From: Deltaproteobacteria bacterium
GTDB taxonomy: Bacteria; CG2-30-53-67
Assembly: GCA_013151235.1 (NCBI GenBank)
Contig: JAADIO010000005.1
Coordinates: 1 to 64,000 of the forward strand
Direction: 5' to 3'
DNA: 64,000 nt
The notes below the pieces were generated by a model. It ran no database searches. It was not told the origin of the DNA and worked only from the letters and a program-made list of their open reading frames with translations. The position numbers and the translations under genes were made by a program. The first letter of the stretch is position 1. Each line of letters opens with the position of its first letter. Below, one piece after another: positions 1 through 7,639 of the stretch.

Positions 1-42
1 GAAAGACGGAAATGACACAATCATGGAAAGAGGTGCAACATC

Positions 43-1128
43 ATGAAATATTCATACCTTCATTTCGGGATCATGCTACTGGCATTCTGGATCATCTCGA
101 TCTCTTTCTCAAAGAGTACCAACGCCGTTCCGGACAGTGATCGTTTCCAGAGAGCAACCTTTGCGGGGGGCTGCTTCTGGTGCATGGAAAAACCTTTTGA
201 GGAATTGGAAGGGATCCTGTCCGTCACGTCCGGTTATACAGGCGGGTTCAGCAAACATCCAACGTACGAAACCTATGATACCGGAGGCCACCTGGAAGCT
301 GTACAAATCGTCTATGATCAAACGAAGATTTCCTACGAGAAACTTCTGGATGTCTTTTGGCGGCAGGTCGACCCGACCGATCCGGACGGTCAGTTCGTGG
401 ACAGGGGAAAGCAATATTCCACGGCCATCTTTTTTCATAACGAAAAGCAGAGAAAATCGGCGGAAGAATCGAGAAACAACCTGGGAAAAAAGAACCTCTA
501 TGAGAAACCGGTTGTAACACCCATTCTCCCGGCCGGCGCCTTTTATCCAGCTGAAGAGTATCATCAGGATTACTACAAGAAGAATCCGATCCGGTACAGA
601 TATTATCGATACAACTCAGGCAGAGACTCATTCCTGGAAAAGATCTGGGGACGAAAAAGGAAAGGAACAAATCGATCCATGACCGACTTAAAGAAGAAAC
701 TCACCCCCATGCAATACCGGGTCACCCAGCAGGACCGTACCGAACCGCCCTTTGTCAATGCCTATTGGGATAACAAAAAGGCGGGGATTTATGTGGATAT
801 CGTATCCGGCGAACCTCTCTTCAGCTCTCTGAACAAATATGATTCCGGTACAGGCTGGCCCAGTTTCACAAGGCCCCTCGTACCGGAGAACATCGTCGAG
901 CGCAACGACACCAAGCTGTTCCGGCTCCGCACGGAGGTCCGGAGCAGACATGCCGATTCACACCTCGGCCATCTCTTCAAGGACGGTCCACAACCGGCTG
1001 GCCTTCGTTACTGCATCAACTCAGCGGCACTTCGATTCATCCGGGTGGAAGAGCTGGAGAAAGAGGGCTACGGGAAATTCATGAAACTGTTCCAGCCGTT
1101 TTCGCACGGAATAGGGCCCACGGAATAG
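43..1128 (+). CDS. msrAB: Exported bifunctional methionine sulfoxide reductase MsrA-MsrB
   Basis: Repairs oxidised methionine: the MsrA half reduces the S-sulfoxide and the MsrB half the R-sulfoxide. Residues 1-28 form a hydrophobic signal peptide, so the enzyme probably acts in the periplasm. MsrA spans about 35-200 with the GCFWC motif (Cys44, Cys47). MsrB spans about 215-345 with the GTGWPSF motif, the [11 protein letters not shown] segment and the catalytic Cys324 in RYCINS. The paired CxxC zinc motifs found in some MsrB proteins are absent. The start at 43 follows a GAGGTG ribosome site. The C-terminal tail SHGIGPTE and the stop codon lie inside a tandem ACGGAATAG repeat, so the 3' end may have been altered. 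The MsrAB call is secure; the location is inferred from the leader. Confidence 0.95.
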   Translation: MKYSYLHFGIMLLAFWIISISFSKSTNAVPDSDRFQRATFAGGCFWCMEKPFEELEGILSVTSGYTGGFSKHPTYETYDTGGHLEAVQIVYDQTKISYEKLLDVFWRQVDPTDPDGQFVDRGKQYSTAIFFHNEKQRKSAEESRNNLGKKNLYEKPVVTPILPAGAFYPAEEYHQDYYKKNPIRYRYYRYNSGRDSFLEKIWGRKRKGTNRSMTDLKKKLTPMQYRVTQQDRTEPPFVNAYWDNKKAGIYVDIVSGEPLFSSLNKYDSGTGWPSFTRPLVPENIVERNDTKLFRLRTEVRSRHADSHLGHLFKDGPQPAGLRYCINSAALRFIRVEELEKEGYGKFMKLFQPFSHGIGPTE

Positions 1129-1172
1129 CAGACGGAATAGAGACGGAATAGGACCCGGAAGAGACGGAATAG
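1106..1172. repeat. Five copies of a 9-bp ACGGAATAG unit at the msrAB 3' end
   Basis: ACGGAATAG occurs at 1106, 1120, 1132, 1143 and 1164. The first two copies are inside msrAB and the second provides its TAG stop. The longer block GGAATAGGGCC occurs at both 1108 and 1166. Confidence 0.8.
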
Positions 1173-1264
1173 GGCCAGGTCTTTAATCTTGATATTCCCA
1201 TTCGATGGGTCGAATAGAATATTGAAGGAACGATGAAGTAAATTCAAAATTAAAGACCTGGCCC
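1172..1264. repeat. Palindromic REP/MITE-like element with 16-bp perfect inverted ends
   Basis: The left arm GGGCCAGGTCTTTAAT (1172-1187) is the exact reverse complement of the right arm (1249-1264), and pairing continues imperfectly inward for about five more bases. The arm motif AATTAAAGACCTG-CCC recurs in truncated form near 1792 and 2014. Similar ends are often seen in REP-type elements mobilised by Y1 (RAYT) transposases; that link is inference, and no transposase is present. Confidence 0.6.
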
Positions 1265-2013
1265 TCAGGACCTGCTGAGGACCTGCTGTATAAAACAGGC
1301 TGGGTTGCGGTGGGGGTTGGTGGCCCATCATAAGCGCAGGTTTCCTTTGTGCTTGTGTTCCTGGTTGCACAAATATACCATGGCTCCTGACTTAATCAAA
1401 GAGGTTTGGGCAACAGCCCGTCAAGGCCCTTTGCTGCTCCTACGTAGAACTTCGTCTCATCTCCATCGATATCAGCAGATCCGGAAACCCCGCTGATCCT
1501 GTGAAAAAGAATGTAATCTCATTTGTCAGCATGAAAGATTTGCCCCCGAAGGATCCCTCTTTTTTGTTTTTATTCGTATTTATTTCTTTTTTTCTTTTTT
1601 CTGTTTCCGTTTTTCTTTTTGGGTCAGCTTACTCTTTTTTTGTTCTTCCCGTTTGCCTTTATCTTTTTTCCCCTTGTCGCCCATGTCAACTCCTCCTTAC
1701 TCAAAAATGGTTCTTTTTGTTTTTCTGCTTTCAGTAACCTCATGGAAAGTGTGAAACCACAAAAGCAAATAGAGATAATGCATTTGTCAAGATTAAAGAC
1801 CCCCATGGGACCACTGTGATCTCAAACAGTTACCATGGTCCGACCCCGGACCCACAATCCCACAATAGTTGCTGACACTGGCTTTGCGCTATGTCGATGG
1901 GCTTCAGAAGGTAACGTTTCCATTGCCCCCTGCCATCCAAGCTACATGGCTCCGGCTTTTACCATGACGGGACTTGCACCCGTTAGTGTATGCTGCCCTT
2001 CGCTGGGTACGCA
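1265..2013. other. Non-coding, repeat-rich gap with likely mobile-element debris
   Basis: Apart from the small lysine-rich ORF at 1580-1684, no convincing gene is seen here. An 11-bp tandem duplication (AGGACCTGCTG) lies at 1267-1288. A truncated GATTAAAGACCCCC motif at about 1792 repeats the end of the 1172-1264 element. The 1835-2013 stretch has an open frame without a ribosome site or recognisable domain. Base use differs from the GC-rich neighbours, especially the T-rich 1550-1720 segment. Confidence 0.5.
1580..1684 (-). CDS. 34-residue lysine-rich basic microprotein
   Basis: Short ORF on the minus strand: ATG at 1684-1682, TAA at 1582-1580. A strong Shine-Dalgarno (AAGGAGGAG) sits five bases before the ATG. 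The product starts MGDKGKKDKGKREEQKK, ends QKKEKKK, and has about half its residues as Lys or Arg. It has no hydrophobic segment and is predicted to be disordered and strongly cationic. I recall similar MGxKGxKDKGKREQQKK-type hypothetical proteins in environmental bacteria, but no function is known to me. A nucleic-acid-binding role is conceivable from charge alone. It lies in an otherwise non-coding repeat region. The T-rich plus strand is simply the complement of AAA/AAG codons. Confidence 0.6.
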   Translation of the reverse strand: MGDKGKKDKGKREEQKKSKLTQKEKRKQKKEKKK

Positions 2014-2063
2014 AGATTAAAGACCTGACCCCCAATCTTTCACATGACCCCCAATCTTTCACA
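2014..2063. repeat. REP-like end motif plus two perfect 19-bp tandem copies
   Basis: GATTAAAGACCTGACCCCC (2014 onward) matches the arm of the 1172-1264 palindrome. It runs into two exact copies of a 19-bp unit beginning TGACCCCCAATC (2026-2044 and 2045-2063). The repeat ends 11 bp before the korB stop codon on the other strand. Confidence 0.7.
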
Positions 2064-2074
2064 AAGAAATGAGA

Positions 2075-2923
2075 TCAGGCGTATCGGGAAAGGATTTGCC
2101 CCACGATCCCGGGGTCCGGCTTCCGGCCCACGAGGGGGCCGTCCTGAAGGACGGAGAGCCGGGCGGCATAGTCGGGACGGTCGTTTTTGTAGAGAACACC
2201 GACGGGGATCTTCTCCCCCCATTCCATGGCGGTCTTCATGGCGGACTCCCAGTCGGTGGGATCGTACTCTTCCAGTAGCTCGTAACAGCGTTTCTTGTAC
2301 CATCCGAAGGTGTTCACCTTGTTGAAGGAGACACAGGGCTGGAGGATGTCGATGAGGGAAAAACCCTTGTGGGCGATCCCGAGGCGGATCATCTCCGTCA
2401 TGTGATCGGGCATGCCGGAGAAACTGCGGGCCACAAAACCGCCGTGGAGAACCACCGCCGTCGCCAAGGGGTGGAAAGGCTCTTGGCACACCCCCTCGGG
2501 CTGGGCCTTGGTGACGAAGCCCTCGTCGGATGTGGGACTTGCCTGTCCCTTGGTGAGGCCGTAGATCTGGTTGTCATGGACGATCAGGGTGAGGTCAAGG
2601 TTCCGCCGGAGGGCGGCAAGAAAGTGGTTCCCCCCCTCACCGTAGGTACAACCGTCGCCGCTCTCGACGATCACCTTCAACTCCGGATTGGCGAGCTTCG
2701 CTCCGGTGGCAACGGGAATCGCGCGGCCGTGGAGGCCGTTGAAGAAGTTAACATTGAGGTAGTGAGGCGCCTTGGCTGCCTGCCCGATCCCGGAAACGAA
2801 GAGGACTTCATGCGGAGCGATCCCCGCCCCGGCCATGGCGGATTTGACTGCATCAAGGATCGGGAAGTTGCCGCACCCCGGGCACCAGGCCGTTTCATAT
2901 TCACCGTAGTCGCCGATTTCCAC
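2075..2923 (-). CDS. korB: 2-oxoacid:ferredoxin oxidoreductase, TPP-binding beta subunit
   Basis: Catalytic half of a ferredoxin-dependent 2-oxoacid oxidoreductase: thiamine pyrophosphate attacks the 2-oxoacid, CO2 is released, an acyl-CoA forms and ferredoxin is reduced. Visible are the N-terminal Cys pair (Cys14, Cys17 in WCPGCGN) for the Fe-S cluster, the TPP/Mg motif GDG (89-91) followed by C-x2-G-x-GG-x-H, and the downstream NQIYGLTKGQ segment typical of 2-oxoglutarate/2-oxoacid enzymes. The 282-residue length is normal. The start is GTG with GGGAG six bases upstream, 15 bp after the korA stop, so the two are co-transcribed. The exact substrate (2-oxoglutarate or another 2-oxoacid) cannot be fixed from sequence; a KorAB type is most likely. 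Confidence 0.9.
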   Translation of the reverse strand: MEIGDYGEYETAWCPGCGNFPILDAVKSAMAGAGIAPHEVLFVSGIGQAAKAPHYLNVNFFNGLHGRAIPVATGAKLANPELKVIVESGDGCTYGEGGNHFLAALRRNLDLTLIVHDNQIYGLTKGQASPTSDEGFVTKAQPEGVCQEPFHPLATAVVLHGGFVARSFSGMPDHMTEMIRLGIAHKGFSLIDILQPCVSFNKVNTFGWYKKRCYELLEEYDPTDWESAMKTAMEWGEKIPVGVLYKNDRPDYAARLSVLQDGPLVGRKPDPGIVGQILSRYA

Positions 2924-2938
2924 CTCACGCTCCCTTCG

Positions 2939-4624
2939 TCACACCCTTTTCAGTACCTGCAGGAGATACTCCGGCGTGATCGGCAGTCCGTCATACCGCA
3001 GGATCTCCCGCTTGATCTCAAACCCTGTCTCACGATGCAGGAGTCGTCCGAACTGACCGGTGGCGTTCCCTTCTACGGAGACCACCTCTTGCGCTCCCTC
3101 TAACTTACCGAGAAACTGTCCCGGATCCAATGGCCGGAGTTGTGAAAAATGAAGAACGGCGGCATCCCTTCCTTCCTCCCGCAAACGCTCCGCCGCCTCG
3201 CATACGGCCCCCTTCGCGGAACCCCAGCAGACCAGCAGGAGATCCGGTGAATCGTTCCCCTCGTAGTACGGCGGGATCACCTCCCGGAGCAGTCCCTTCA
3301 TCTTCCGCAGCCTTTTTCCCACCATCCGCTTCCGGATCGAGAGGTCCTCCGTGATATGTCCGGCCTCGTCATGCTCGTCGCTGTCGGCCACAACAAGGTG
3401 GCTCGACCGCCCCGGCAGGAGACGAGGCGAAATCCCATTGGAAGTCATTGCGAAACGTTTATAGGGAAGTTCCAACCCGCCGGGGTCGGCACCCGGTTCA
3501 ACCCCGTCAAGCCCCGTGACATCGATGGGATCAACGGCCCGGTACGAGTCGGCCAGGAACTGATCGGTCAGGATGAAAACCGGCCCTTGGTATTTCTCCG
3601 CCGTTCCGAAGGCCCGCCGGGTCAGGTGGAAACACTCCTCCAAGTCCCCGGGGGCGAAGACGGCCCGGGGGAATTCACCATGTCCCGCATAGAGAATCAT
3701 CTCCAGGTCTCCCTGCTCCGTCCGGGTAGGAAGTCCCGTGGCCGGGCCGGGACGCTGGGCCACAACAATCACGACGGGTGTCTCCGTCATCCCGGCAAGG
3801 CTCACCCCCTCCGTCATGAGGGCGAATCCCCCGCCGGAAGTGGCCGTCATACTCGGCACCCCTGCGAAGGAGGCGCCGATCGCCATGTTGACGGCGGCGA
3901 TCTCATCCTCGGCCTGTTCGACGACAATCCCCGTTTCCGTTGCCGTGGCAATCAGGGTCATGGGGATCGAAGTGGCGGGGGTCATGGGATAGTAGGCGCA
4001 GAAGCGAAGGCCCGCCGAGACCGCGCCGTAAGCAATCGCCTCGTTGCCGTTCAGCATCCACCGGTTATGAATTCCCGCCACTGCCGGAAGTTCGAGGTGG
4101 TTCATCCCCTCTCCTTCAGCCCACCGGTAGGCGAGGTCGAGGACCTGCCGGTTCCGCTCCTTTATCTCCTCCGGTTTCTTTTTTGCGAAGAGTTCACCAA
4201 GAAGACCGCAAATCAATTCCCGGTCGAGACCGAGGAGGCACCCGGCAACTCCGAGCAAAGCGATGTTGAAAAAACGGGGCTCCGCCAGTTCCCTGAACGG
4301 AACCCGTATGCAACTGTCGCAGATCAGCTCCACCGATTCGTCGACGATGGTCACCCCCTTCACGGTCAGGCGCTTTCCATGAAGGCGGACGGCCTCTTCA
4401 TTCATGGCAATAAGAAGATCGACGGGCAACGCAGGCGCCCGGACTCTGCCCGGACCAACCCGGACGGCAAAGGTATTGTGCCCACCCCGAACCCGCGACT
4501 GGTAGGCCTGCGTCACAACAATCCGGTACCCGCTTCGCACGAGGGACCGGGCAAGCAACTGACCGAGCGTCACCAATCCCTGGCCCGCCTCACCCCCGAT
4601 AAGTATGTTGCAGGATTCCACCAT
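2939..4624 (-). CDS. korA: 2-oxoacid:ferredoxin oxidoreductase, fused gamma-alpha subunit
   Basis: Partner of korB. Residues 1-180 form the gamma domain (NILIGGEAGQG start, CoA-side domain). Residues about 195-560 form the alpha pyrimidine-binding domain, beginning NGNEAIAYGAVSAGLRF and containing YPMTPATSIP and the TSGGGFALM loop. The gamma-alpha fusion of about 560 residues is the common bacterial KorA arrangement. I chose the ATG at 4624 (MVESCNILIGGEAG) because the Rossmann start follows at once; an in-frame ATG at 4690 would add 22 residues that look non-native. The ferritin-like and rubrerythrin genes upstream on the same strand suggest a low-potential, oxygen-sensitive metabolism. Confidence 0.9.
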   Translation of the reverse strand: MVESCNILIGGEAGQGLVTLGQLLARSLVRSGYRIVVTQAYQSRVRGGHNTFAVRVGPGRVRAPALPVDLLIAMNEEAVRLHGKRLTVKGVTIVDESVELICDSCIRVPFRELAEPRFFNIALLGVAGCLLGLDRELICGLLGELFAKKKPEEIKERNRQVLDLAYRWAEGEGMNHLELPAVAGIHNRWMLNGNEAIAYGAVSAGLRFCAYYPMTPATSIPMTLIATATETGIVVEQAEDEIAAVNMAIGASFAGVPSMTATSGGGFALMTEGVSLAGMTETPVVIVVAQRPGPATGLPTRTEQGDLEMILYAGHGEFPRAVFAPGDLEECFHLTRRAFGTAEKYQGPVFILTDQFLADSYRAVDPIDVTGLDGVEPGADPGGLELPYKRFAMTSNGISPRLLPGRSSHLVVADSDEHDEAGHITEDLSIRKRMVGKRLRKMKGLLREVIPPYYEGNDSPDLLLVCWGSAKGAVCEAAERLREEGRDAAVLHFSQLRPLDPGQFLGKLEGAQEVVSVEGNATGQFGRLLHRETGFEIKREILRYDGLPITPEYLLQVLKRV

Positions 4625-4697
4625 CCGGACCCACCGTAAAGAAAAAAGCGTCCCGCCTCCGCGCAAACCGGAAAAGACGGAACGCACCATTCAAATC

Positions 4698-4776
4698 ACA
4701 GACGAACTTTTATTGTACATCGCAGCAAACTCAAAACCTGACAAACACCGCTGACAGGCTTTTTGCAAAGCGATCA
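4698..4776 (-). repeat. Partial copy of the stop-codon-adjacent dispersed repeat
   Basis: It contains CTCAAAACCTGACAAAC and the terminus TTTTTGCAAAGCGATCA, matching the right half of the larger copies near 31.1, 35.2 and 36.6 kb. The last bases supply the TGA stop of the ferritin-like gene. Confidence 0.65.
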
Positions 4777-5211
4777 CGCATAAGGATAAATCCCGCTCTT
4801 AATCTTCCCGAGGTTCTCGAGGAGGCGGTTATGCTTCTCTTCATCCTCCATGAGATAGTCGAGCAGGTATTCCTGAACGAGCATCTTCTTCCCCTGAATG
4901 GCCGCAAGACTCTCCTTGACCAGGCCGACCATCCGTTTTTCGATCTGAAGGTGGTTCTCCACCATCTCGGAGATTGCGTTCAGCTCGTCGATGTTCAACG
5001 ACAACGACGCCTTCTCAAAGCTGTCTGCGATGAACTGCTGCACCCTGTAGTGCATCTTGGAATCGTTCTGGATGATCTCCATTACCGTCCGGATGATGGG
5101 ATTGTCCGTTTTCTCCATGATCGCACCGGTATTTGCCACGGAGGCATCCTCAATCTTCTGCCAGGTTTTCATGTTCTTCACGATCTTTTCCTGCAACTCT
5201 TTGGTCTTCAT
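4774..5211 (-). CDS. Ferritin-like helical protein of unknown function
   Basis: 145 residues, entirely alpha-helical in character, with D/E-K-x-H elements (NDSKMHYRV near 50 and DEEKHNRLL near 128) like those on ferritin-like four-helix bundles that bind iron. I recognise the general fold type but not a named family. The start has a strong AAAGGAGT site seven bases upstream. The gene lies 85 bp downstream of rubrerythrin on the same strand, so a role in iron handling or oxidative-stress protection is a reasonable inference. Its TGA stop lies within a dispersed repeat. Confidence 0.75.
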   Translation of the reverse strand: MKTKELQEKIVKNMKTWQKIEDASVANTGAIMEKTDNPIIRTVMEIIQNDSKMHYRVQQFIADSFEKASLSLNIDELNAISEMVENHLQIEKRMVGLVKESLAAIQGKKMLVQEYLLDYLMEDEEKHNRLLENLGKIKSGIYPYA

Positions 5212-5296
5212 TCGCGACTCCTTTATCTTTAAACAGCTTCGAATCCGTCTGATTGGAAAGAAATGCTTCTATCAAGGGTCTAAAACGCTCTGACGG

Positions 5297-5869
5297 CTAC
5301 CAGTTTTCACCGAGAACTTCAAAGTGAGCTTGGGGATGATCACAGGCGGGACACTTGCCGGGAGCCTCTTCCCCTTCATGAAGATAGCCGCAGTTGCGGC
5401 AGCGCCAGACCACTTTTTTCTTCTTCCTGAAAACCTCACCCGCCTCGATATTGGCAAGAAGATCACGGTAGCGTTTCTCATGTTGTCTCTCCGCAACAGA
5501 GATCGCCTCGAAGGCGAGGGCGGCCGCTTCAAACCCCTCCTCCCGTGCAACCTTTGCAAAAGAGGGATACATCTCGGTCCACTCCCCATGTTCCCCGTCG
5601 GCTGCGGCCTTCAGGTTCTCCGCCGTCGTGCCGATCCTCCCGGCCGGGAAAGACGCCTGCACCTCGACCTCTCCCCCTTCGAGGAACTTGAAAAACCGCT
5701 TGGCATGCTCCCGTTCCTGGTTTGCCGTCTCATCGAAGATATCCGCAATCTGCACAAAACCTTCCTTCTTTGCCTGCCCGGCAAAATAGGTATAACGGTT
5801 CCGTGCCTGCGACTCACCGGCAAAGGCAGTGAGGAGATTCTTTTCCGTCTGCGTTCCCTTCAAACTCAT
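5297..5869 (-). CDS. rbr: Rubrerythrin
   Basis: Non-haem di-iron peroxidase that reduces hydrogen peroxide in the cytoplasm of anaerobes. The di-iron four-helix domain occupies about 1-140, with glutamate/histidine ligands in AGESQARNRY, NQEREHAKR and AERQHEKRY. The C-terminal rubredoxin domain (about 150-190) has C-x2-C pairs in RCRNCGY and KCPACDH. The start at 5869 is chosen for the AAAGGAGGAG ribosome site seven bases upstream; an in-frame ATG at 5899 lacks one. At 190 residues it is the classical rubrerythrin length. An imperfect palindrome 72 bp upstream may be its operator. Confidence 0.95.
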   Translation of the reverse strand: MSLKGTQTEKNLLTAFAGESQARNRYTYFAGQAKKEGFVQIADIFDETANQEREHAKRFFKFLEGGEVEVQASFPAGRIGTTAENLKAAADGEHGEWTEMYPSFAKVAREEGFEAAALAFEAISVAERQHEKRYRDLLANIEAGEVFRKKKKVVWRCRNCGYLHEGEEAPGKCPACDHPQAHFEVLGENW

Positions 5870-5940
5870 CCAACTCCTCCTTTCGCTCTCACACTCCACA
5901 TTTAATGCATAACATCAACAACAGACTGTATCTGATTGTT

Positions 5941-5958
5941 TATGAAAACATTTTAATA
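5941..5958. promoter_or_regulatory. Imperfect palindrome upstream of rubrerythrin, candidate operator
   Basis: TATGAAAACATTTTAATA reads TAT-n-AAAA-nn-TTTT-n-ATA on both strands, with mismatches only at two symmetric positions and the centre. Such AT-rich palindromes are typical of PerR/Fur-family operators, and rubrerythrin genes are classical PerR targets. The regulator assignment is inference. Confidence 0.4.
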
Positions 5959-6014
5959 ATCCAGGACGGGACAAGACCGCCTGTTGCATCCTACGCAACA
6001 CAACGACCATGATG

Positions 6015-6054
6015 AAAAAAGTACCAGCGCCGCGGGGAGCTGTCAAGCGGCGCT
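6015..6054 (-). terminator. Rho-independent terminator after hgcAB
   Basis: Perfect 8-bp stem AGCGCCGC/GCGGCGCT (6026-6033 with 6047-6054) and a 13-base loop. On the minus strand a run of six T follows five bases after the stem. It lies 35 bp downstream of the hgcB stop. Confidence 0.75.
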
Positions 6055-6088
6055 TCGATCTTTCTTCCGGCTAGGGGAACGGTTTCCA

Positions 6089-6391
6089 TCAACAACAGCC
6101 GTTTCCATTCCCCTCCCCGTCACACCCGCAGCTCGGCTCCCCCCCGAAGAGGAGGCTGTTGATAATGGCCGAGGCGCAGCCGACGCCGGGGTTGACCAGG
6201 ATGGCTCCGAATTCACAGTTCTTCACGCAGGCGCCGCACTCCATGCAAAGGTCCCGGTCGGTGATCACGGCCCGTTTTTCCTTCATCTCAAAGACGCAGT
6301 GGGGACAGACCTCGACGCACCGGCCGCACCCTTTGCACTTTTCCGGATCGTATTTGAGCGTTGCGACATCCTTGAGATATTTCATGGTCAT
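6089..6391 (-). CDS. hgcB: HgcB, ferredoxin partner of mercury methyltransferase HgcA
   Basis: A 100-residue two-[4Fe-4S] ferredoxin. It is thought to reduce the HgcA corrinoid and handle Hg(II) during methylmercury formation. Cluster motifs are C19-x2-C22-x2-C25-x3-C29 and C49-x2-C52-x2-C55-x3-C59. Beyond the ferredoxin fold it has the HgcB hallmarks: a conserved single cysteine (Cys72) and a vicinal Cys99-Cys100 pair at the very C-terminus, preceded by a Gly/Cys-rich tail. The ATG at 6391 overlaps the hgcA TGA (ATGA), indicating translational coupling; a longer in-frame ORF exists but would run inside hgcA. Gene order and partner make the assignment firm. Confidence 0.96.
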   Translation of the reverse strand: MTMKYLKDVATLKYDPEKCKGCGRCVEVCPHCVFEMKEKRAVITDRDLCMECGACVKNCEFGAILVNPGVGCASAIINSLLFGGEPSCGCDGEGNGNGCC

Positions 6392-7512
6392 CCCCATGTC
6401 CGCACCTTGTAGATGATCAGGAACAGAGCGGAAAGAACAAGCGCCGTAAAATAGAGCGGAAGGGCCCGCTTCAGTTCCTTCTCCACGCCGGACATGCCGG
6501 TGTAGGGGGTCGATCCGGTAAAGTTCAGGGCAAGATAGGAACTCGCTGCAGGAAAGAGAATCAACGCCACAAGGGAAAGCAGGACACTCCGTAACGGGAC
6601 GCCCCCGGCCAGAAAGGTCGCGCAGGTCGAGAGGAGCCCGGCGATCCACCCCTTGATCCCGAAGGAGGGGGTCGGAAGATAAGGAAGCAAAATCGGCATA
6701 AATACCGTCCCGGCGAGGACCGAGACCAGCCCCAGGATCACGAATGAAAGACCGCCGTCCCATGCCGGCCGGAAGAGAATCCCTTCCCGTTGCAGTCCGA
6801 ACAGGAGAAAGACCCCCACGAGGAAATATGGAAATTTTTTCATGGCCGGGTTCAGCTCCATCGGGGTCAGCACCAGCCGGTCCCACATCGAGAAGCGAAC
6901 CTTCCGCATCTCCCGCGTCGCCCGGTAACCCGCATCGATGAATGTGGGGATATCCTTTGCCGCCACGGGGCCGAAGAGAACCCGGAAGCCGGTCTCCTTC
7001 TTTACAACGTGGGCAGCGACACCGACGGCACCCAACTGGGGGACGATCACACGCCGGTGCTCAACCACCCGATCGAGCCCGACGGCACGGATCCTCCGGA
7101 TCAGTTCCTCCGTCCCGAAGGTCCCCTTCCCCGCCGCACACCAGACATTGATTCCCTTCGTGTCGAGAACCACGATCCAGGCATCCCGCCCCTTCAAGGC
7201 ACGGCGAAGATGATCGAAACTCAATTTGTAATTGGCGCTGACGAAGACATCGGAGGTCTTGTCCGGGCTCCCGACAGCGTAGAGACCGGGCTCCACCCGG
7301 TACTGCATGCGGAAGGCGCTGATTCTCGATCTGAATGCGCCCCAACGGTCCGCCCGGGACCAGCCGGTCCCGACATGCTGCACAGCCGGGGAAGGAACAC
7401 GAAGATCGCCCATCCGGACAAACCTGTCCGTCGTGGGGCCCTTTTCACCGCAACAGGGGGAAGGAGTGATCGTTTGCGAAGTACAGCAGGATTTTTCCGA
7501 TTGTTCGCTCAT
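6388..7512 (-). CDS. hgcA: HgcA, corrinoid-dependent mercury methyltransferase
   Basis: Membrane corrinoid protein that transfers a methyl group to Hg(II). The N-terminal cytosolic corrinoid-binding domain (about 55-215) carries the diagnostic cap-helix motif NVWCAAGKG at 122-130, with Cys125 the expected lower-axial cobalt ligand. The C-terminal half has about five membrane segments (near 228-240, 254-278, 284-304, 306-326, 351-368). The 374-residue length is slightly above some family members because of a Cys-rich N-terminal extension with two CC pairs. The start follows CAGGA six bases upstream, with a plausible sigma-70 promoter just ahead and three phased repeats further up. HgcA requires HgcB, encoded next. 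The family assignment is secure; actual methylation activity is not shown by sequence. Confidence 0.97.
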   Translation of the reverse strand: MSEQSEKSCCTSQTITPSPCCGEKGPTTDRFVRMGDLRVPSPAVQHVGTGWSRADRWGAFRSRISAFRMQYRVEPGLYAVGSPDKTSDVFVSANYKLSFDHLRRALKGRDAWIVVLDTKGINVWCAAGKGTFGTEELIRRIRAVGLDRVVEHRRVIVPQLGAVGVAAHVVKKETGFRVLFGPVAAKDIPTFIDAGYRATREMRKVRFSMWDRLVLTPMELNPAMKKFPYFLVGVFLLFGLQREGILFRPAWDGGLSFVILGLVSVLAGTVFMPILLPYLPTPSFGIKGWIAGLLSTCATFLAGGVPLRSVLLSLVALILFPAASSYLALNFTGSTPYTGMSGVEKELKRALPLYFTALVLSALFLIIYKVRTWG

Positions 7513-7523
7513 GATTGATCCTG

Positions 7524-7552
7524 AGAATAAACAGCAGAGCCGAAAAAGTCAA
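7524..7552 (-). promoter_or_regulatory. Sigma-70 promoter for hgcAB
   Basis: TTGACT-17 bp-TATTCT on the minus strand, with the -10 box only 11 bp before the hgcA ATG. The transcript leader would therefore be very short. Confidence 0.5.
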
Positions 7553-7576
7553 GTTGATCAAATCATCCAACCGGTC

Positions 7577-7639
7577 AAGATGGGGAAAAGATTTCCCTTA
7601 TTGTGTAAAAGTTTTCCATTATTGGGTGAAAGTTTTCCT
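7577..7639. promoter_or_regulatory. Three direct repeats at 21-bp spacing upstream of hgcA
   Basis: Two 21-bp units (7598-7618 and 7619-7639) differ at only three positions. A degenerate third copy (7577-7597) precedes them. The cores AAAAGATTTCC, AAAAGTTTTCC and GAAAGTTTTCC fall exactly 21 bp apart, which is two helical turns, so a bound regulator would line up on one DNA face. The first core is itself close to a palindrome (GGGAAAAGATTTCCC). Confidence 0.55.

Noticed and set aside
1835-2020. 61-residue plus-strand ORF (begins MVRPRTHNPTI)
   Set aside because: No ribosome site or domain; it lies in repeat debris and its 3' end runs into a REP-like motif. Similar ORFs are common artefacts in such repeats.
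3356-4639. 427-residue plus-strand ORF
   Set aside because: Fully antisense to korA, whose motifs are unmistakable; a GC-rich shadow frame.
6089-6886. 265-residue reading of the hgcB frame
   Set aside because: The first 165 residues lie inside hgcA in another frame and show no conservation; the ATGA start at 6391 gives the known HgcB length.
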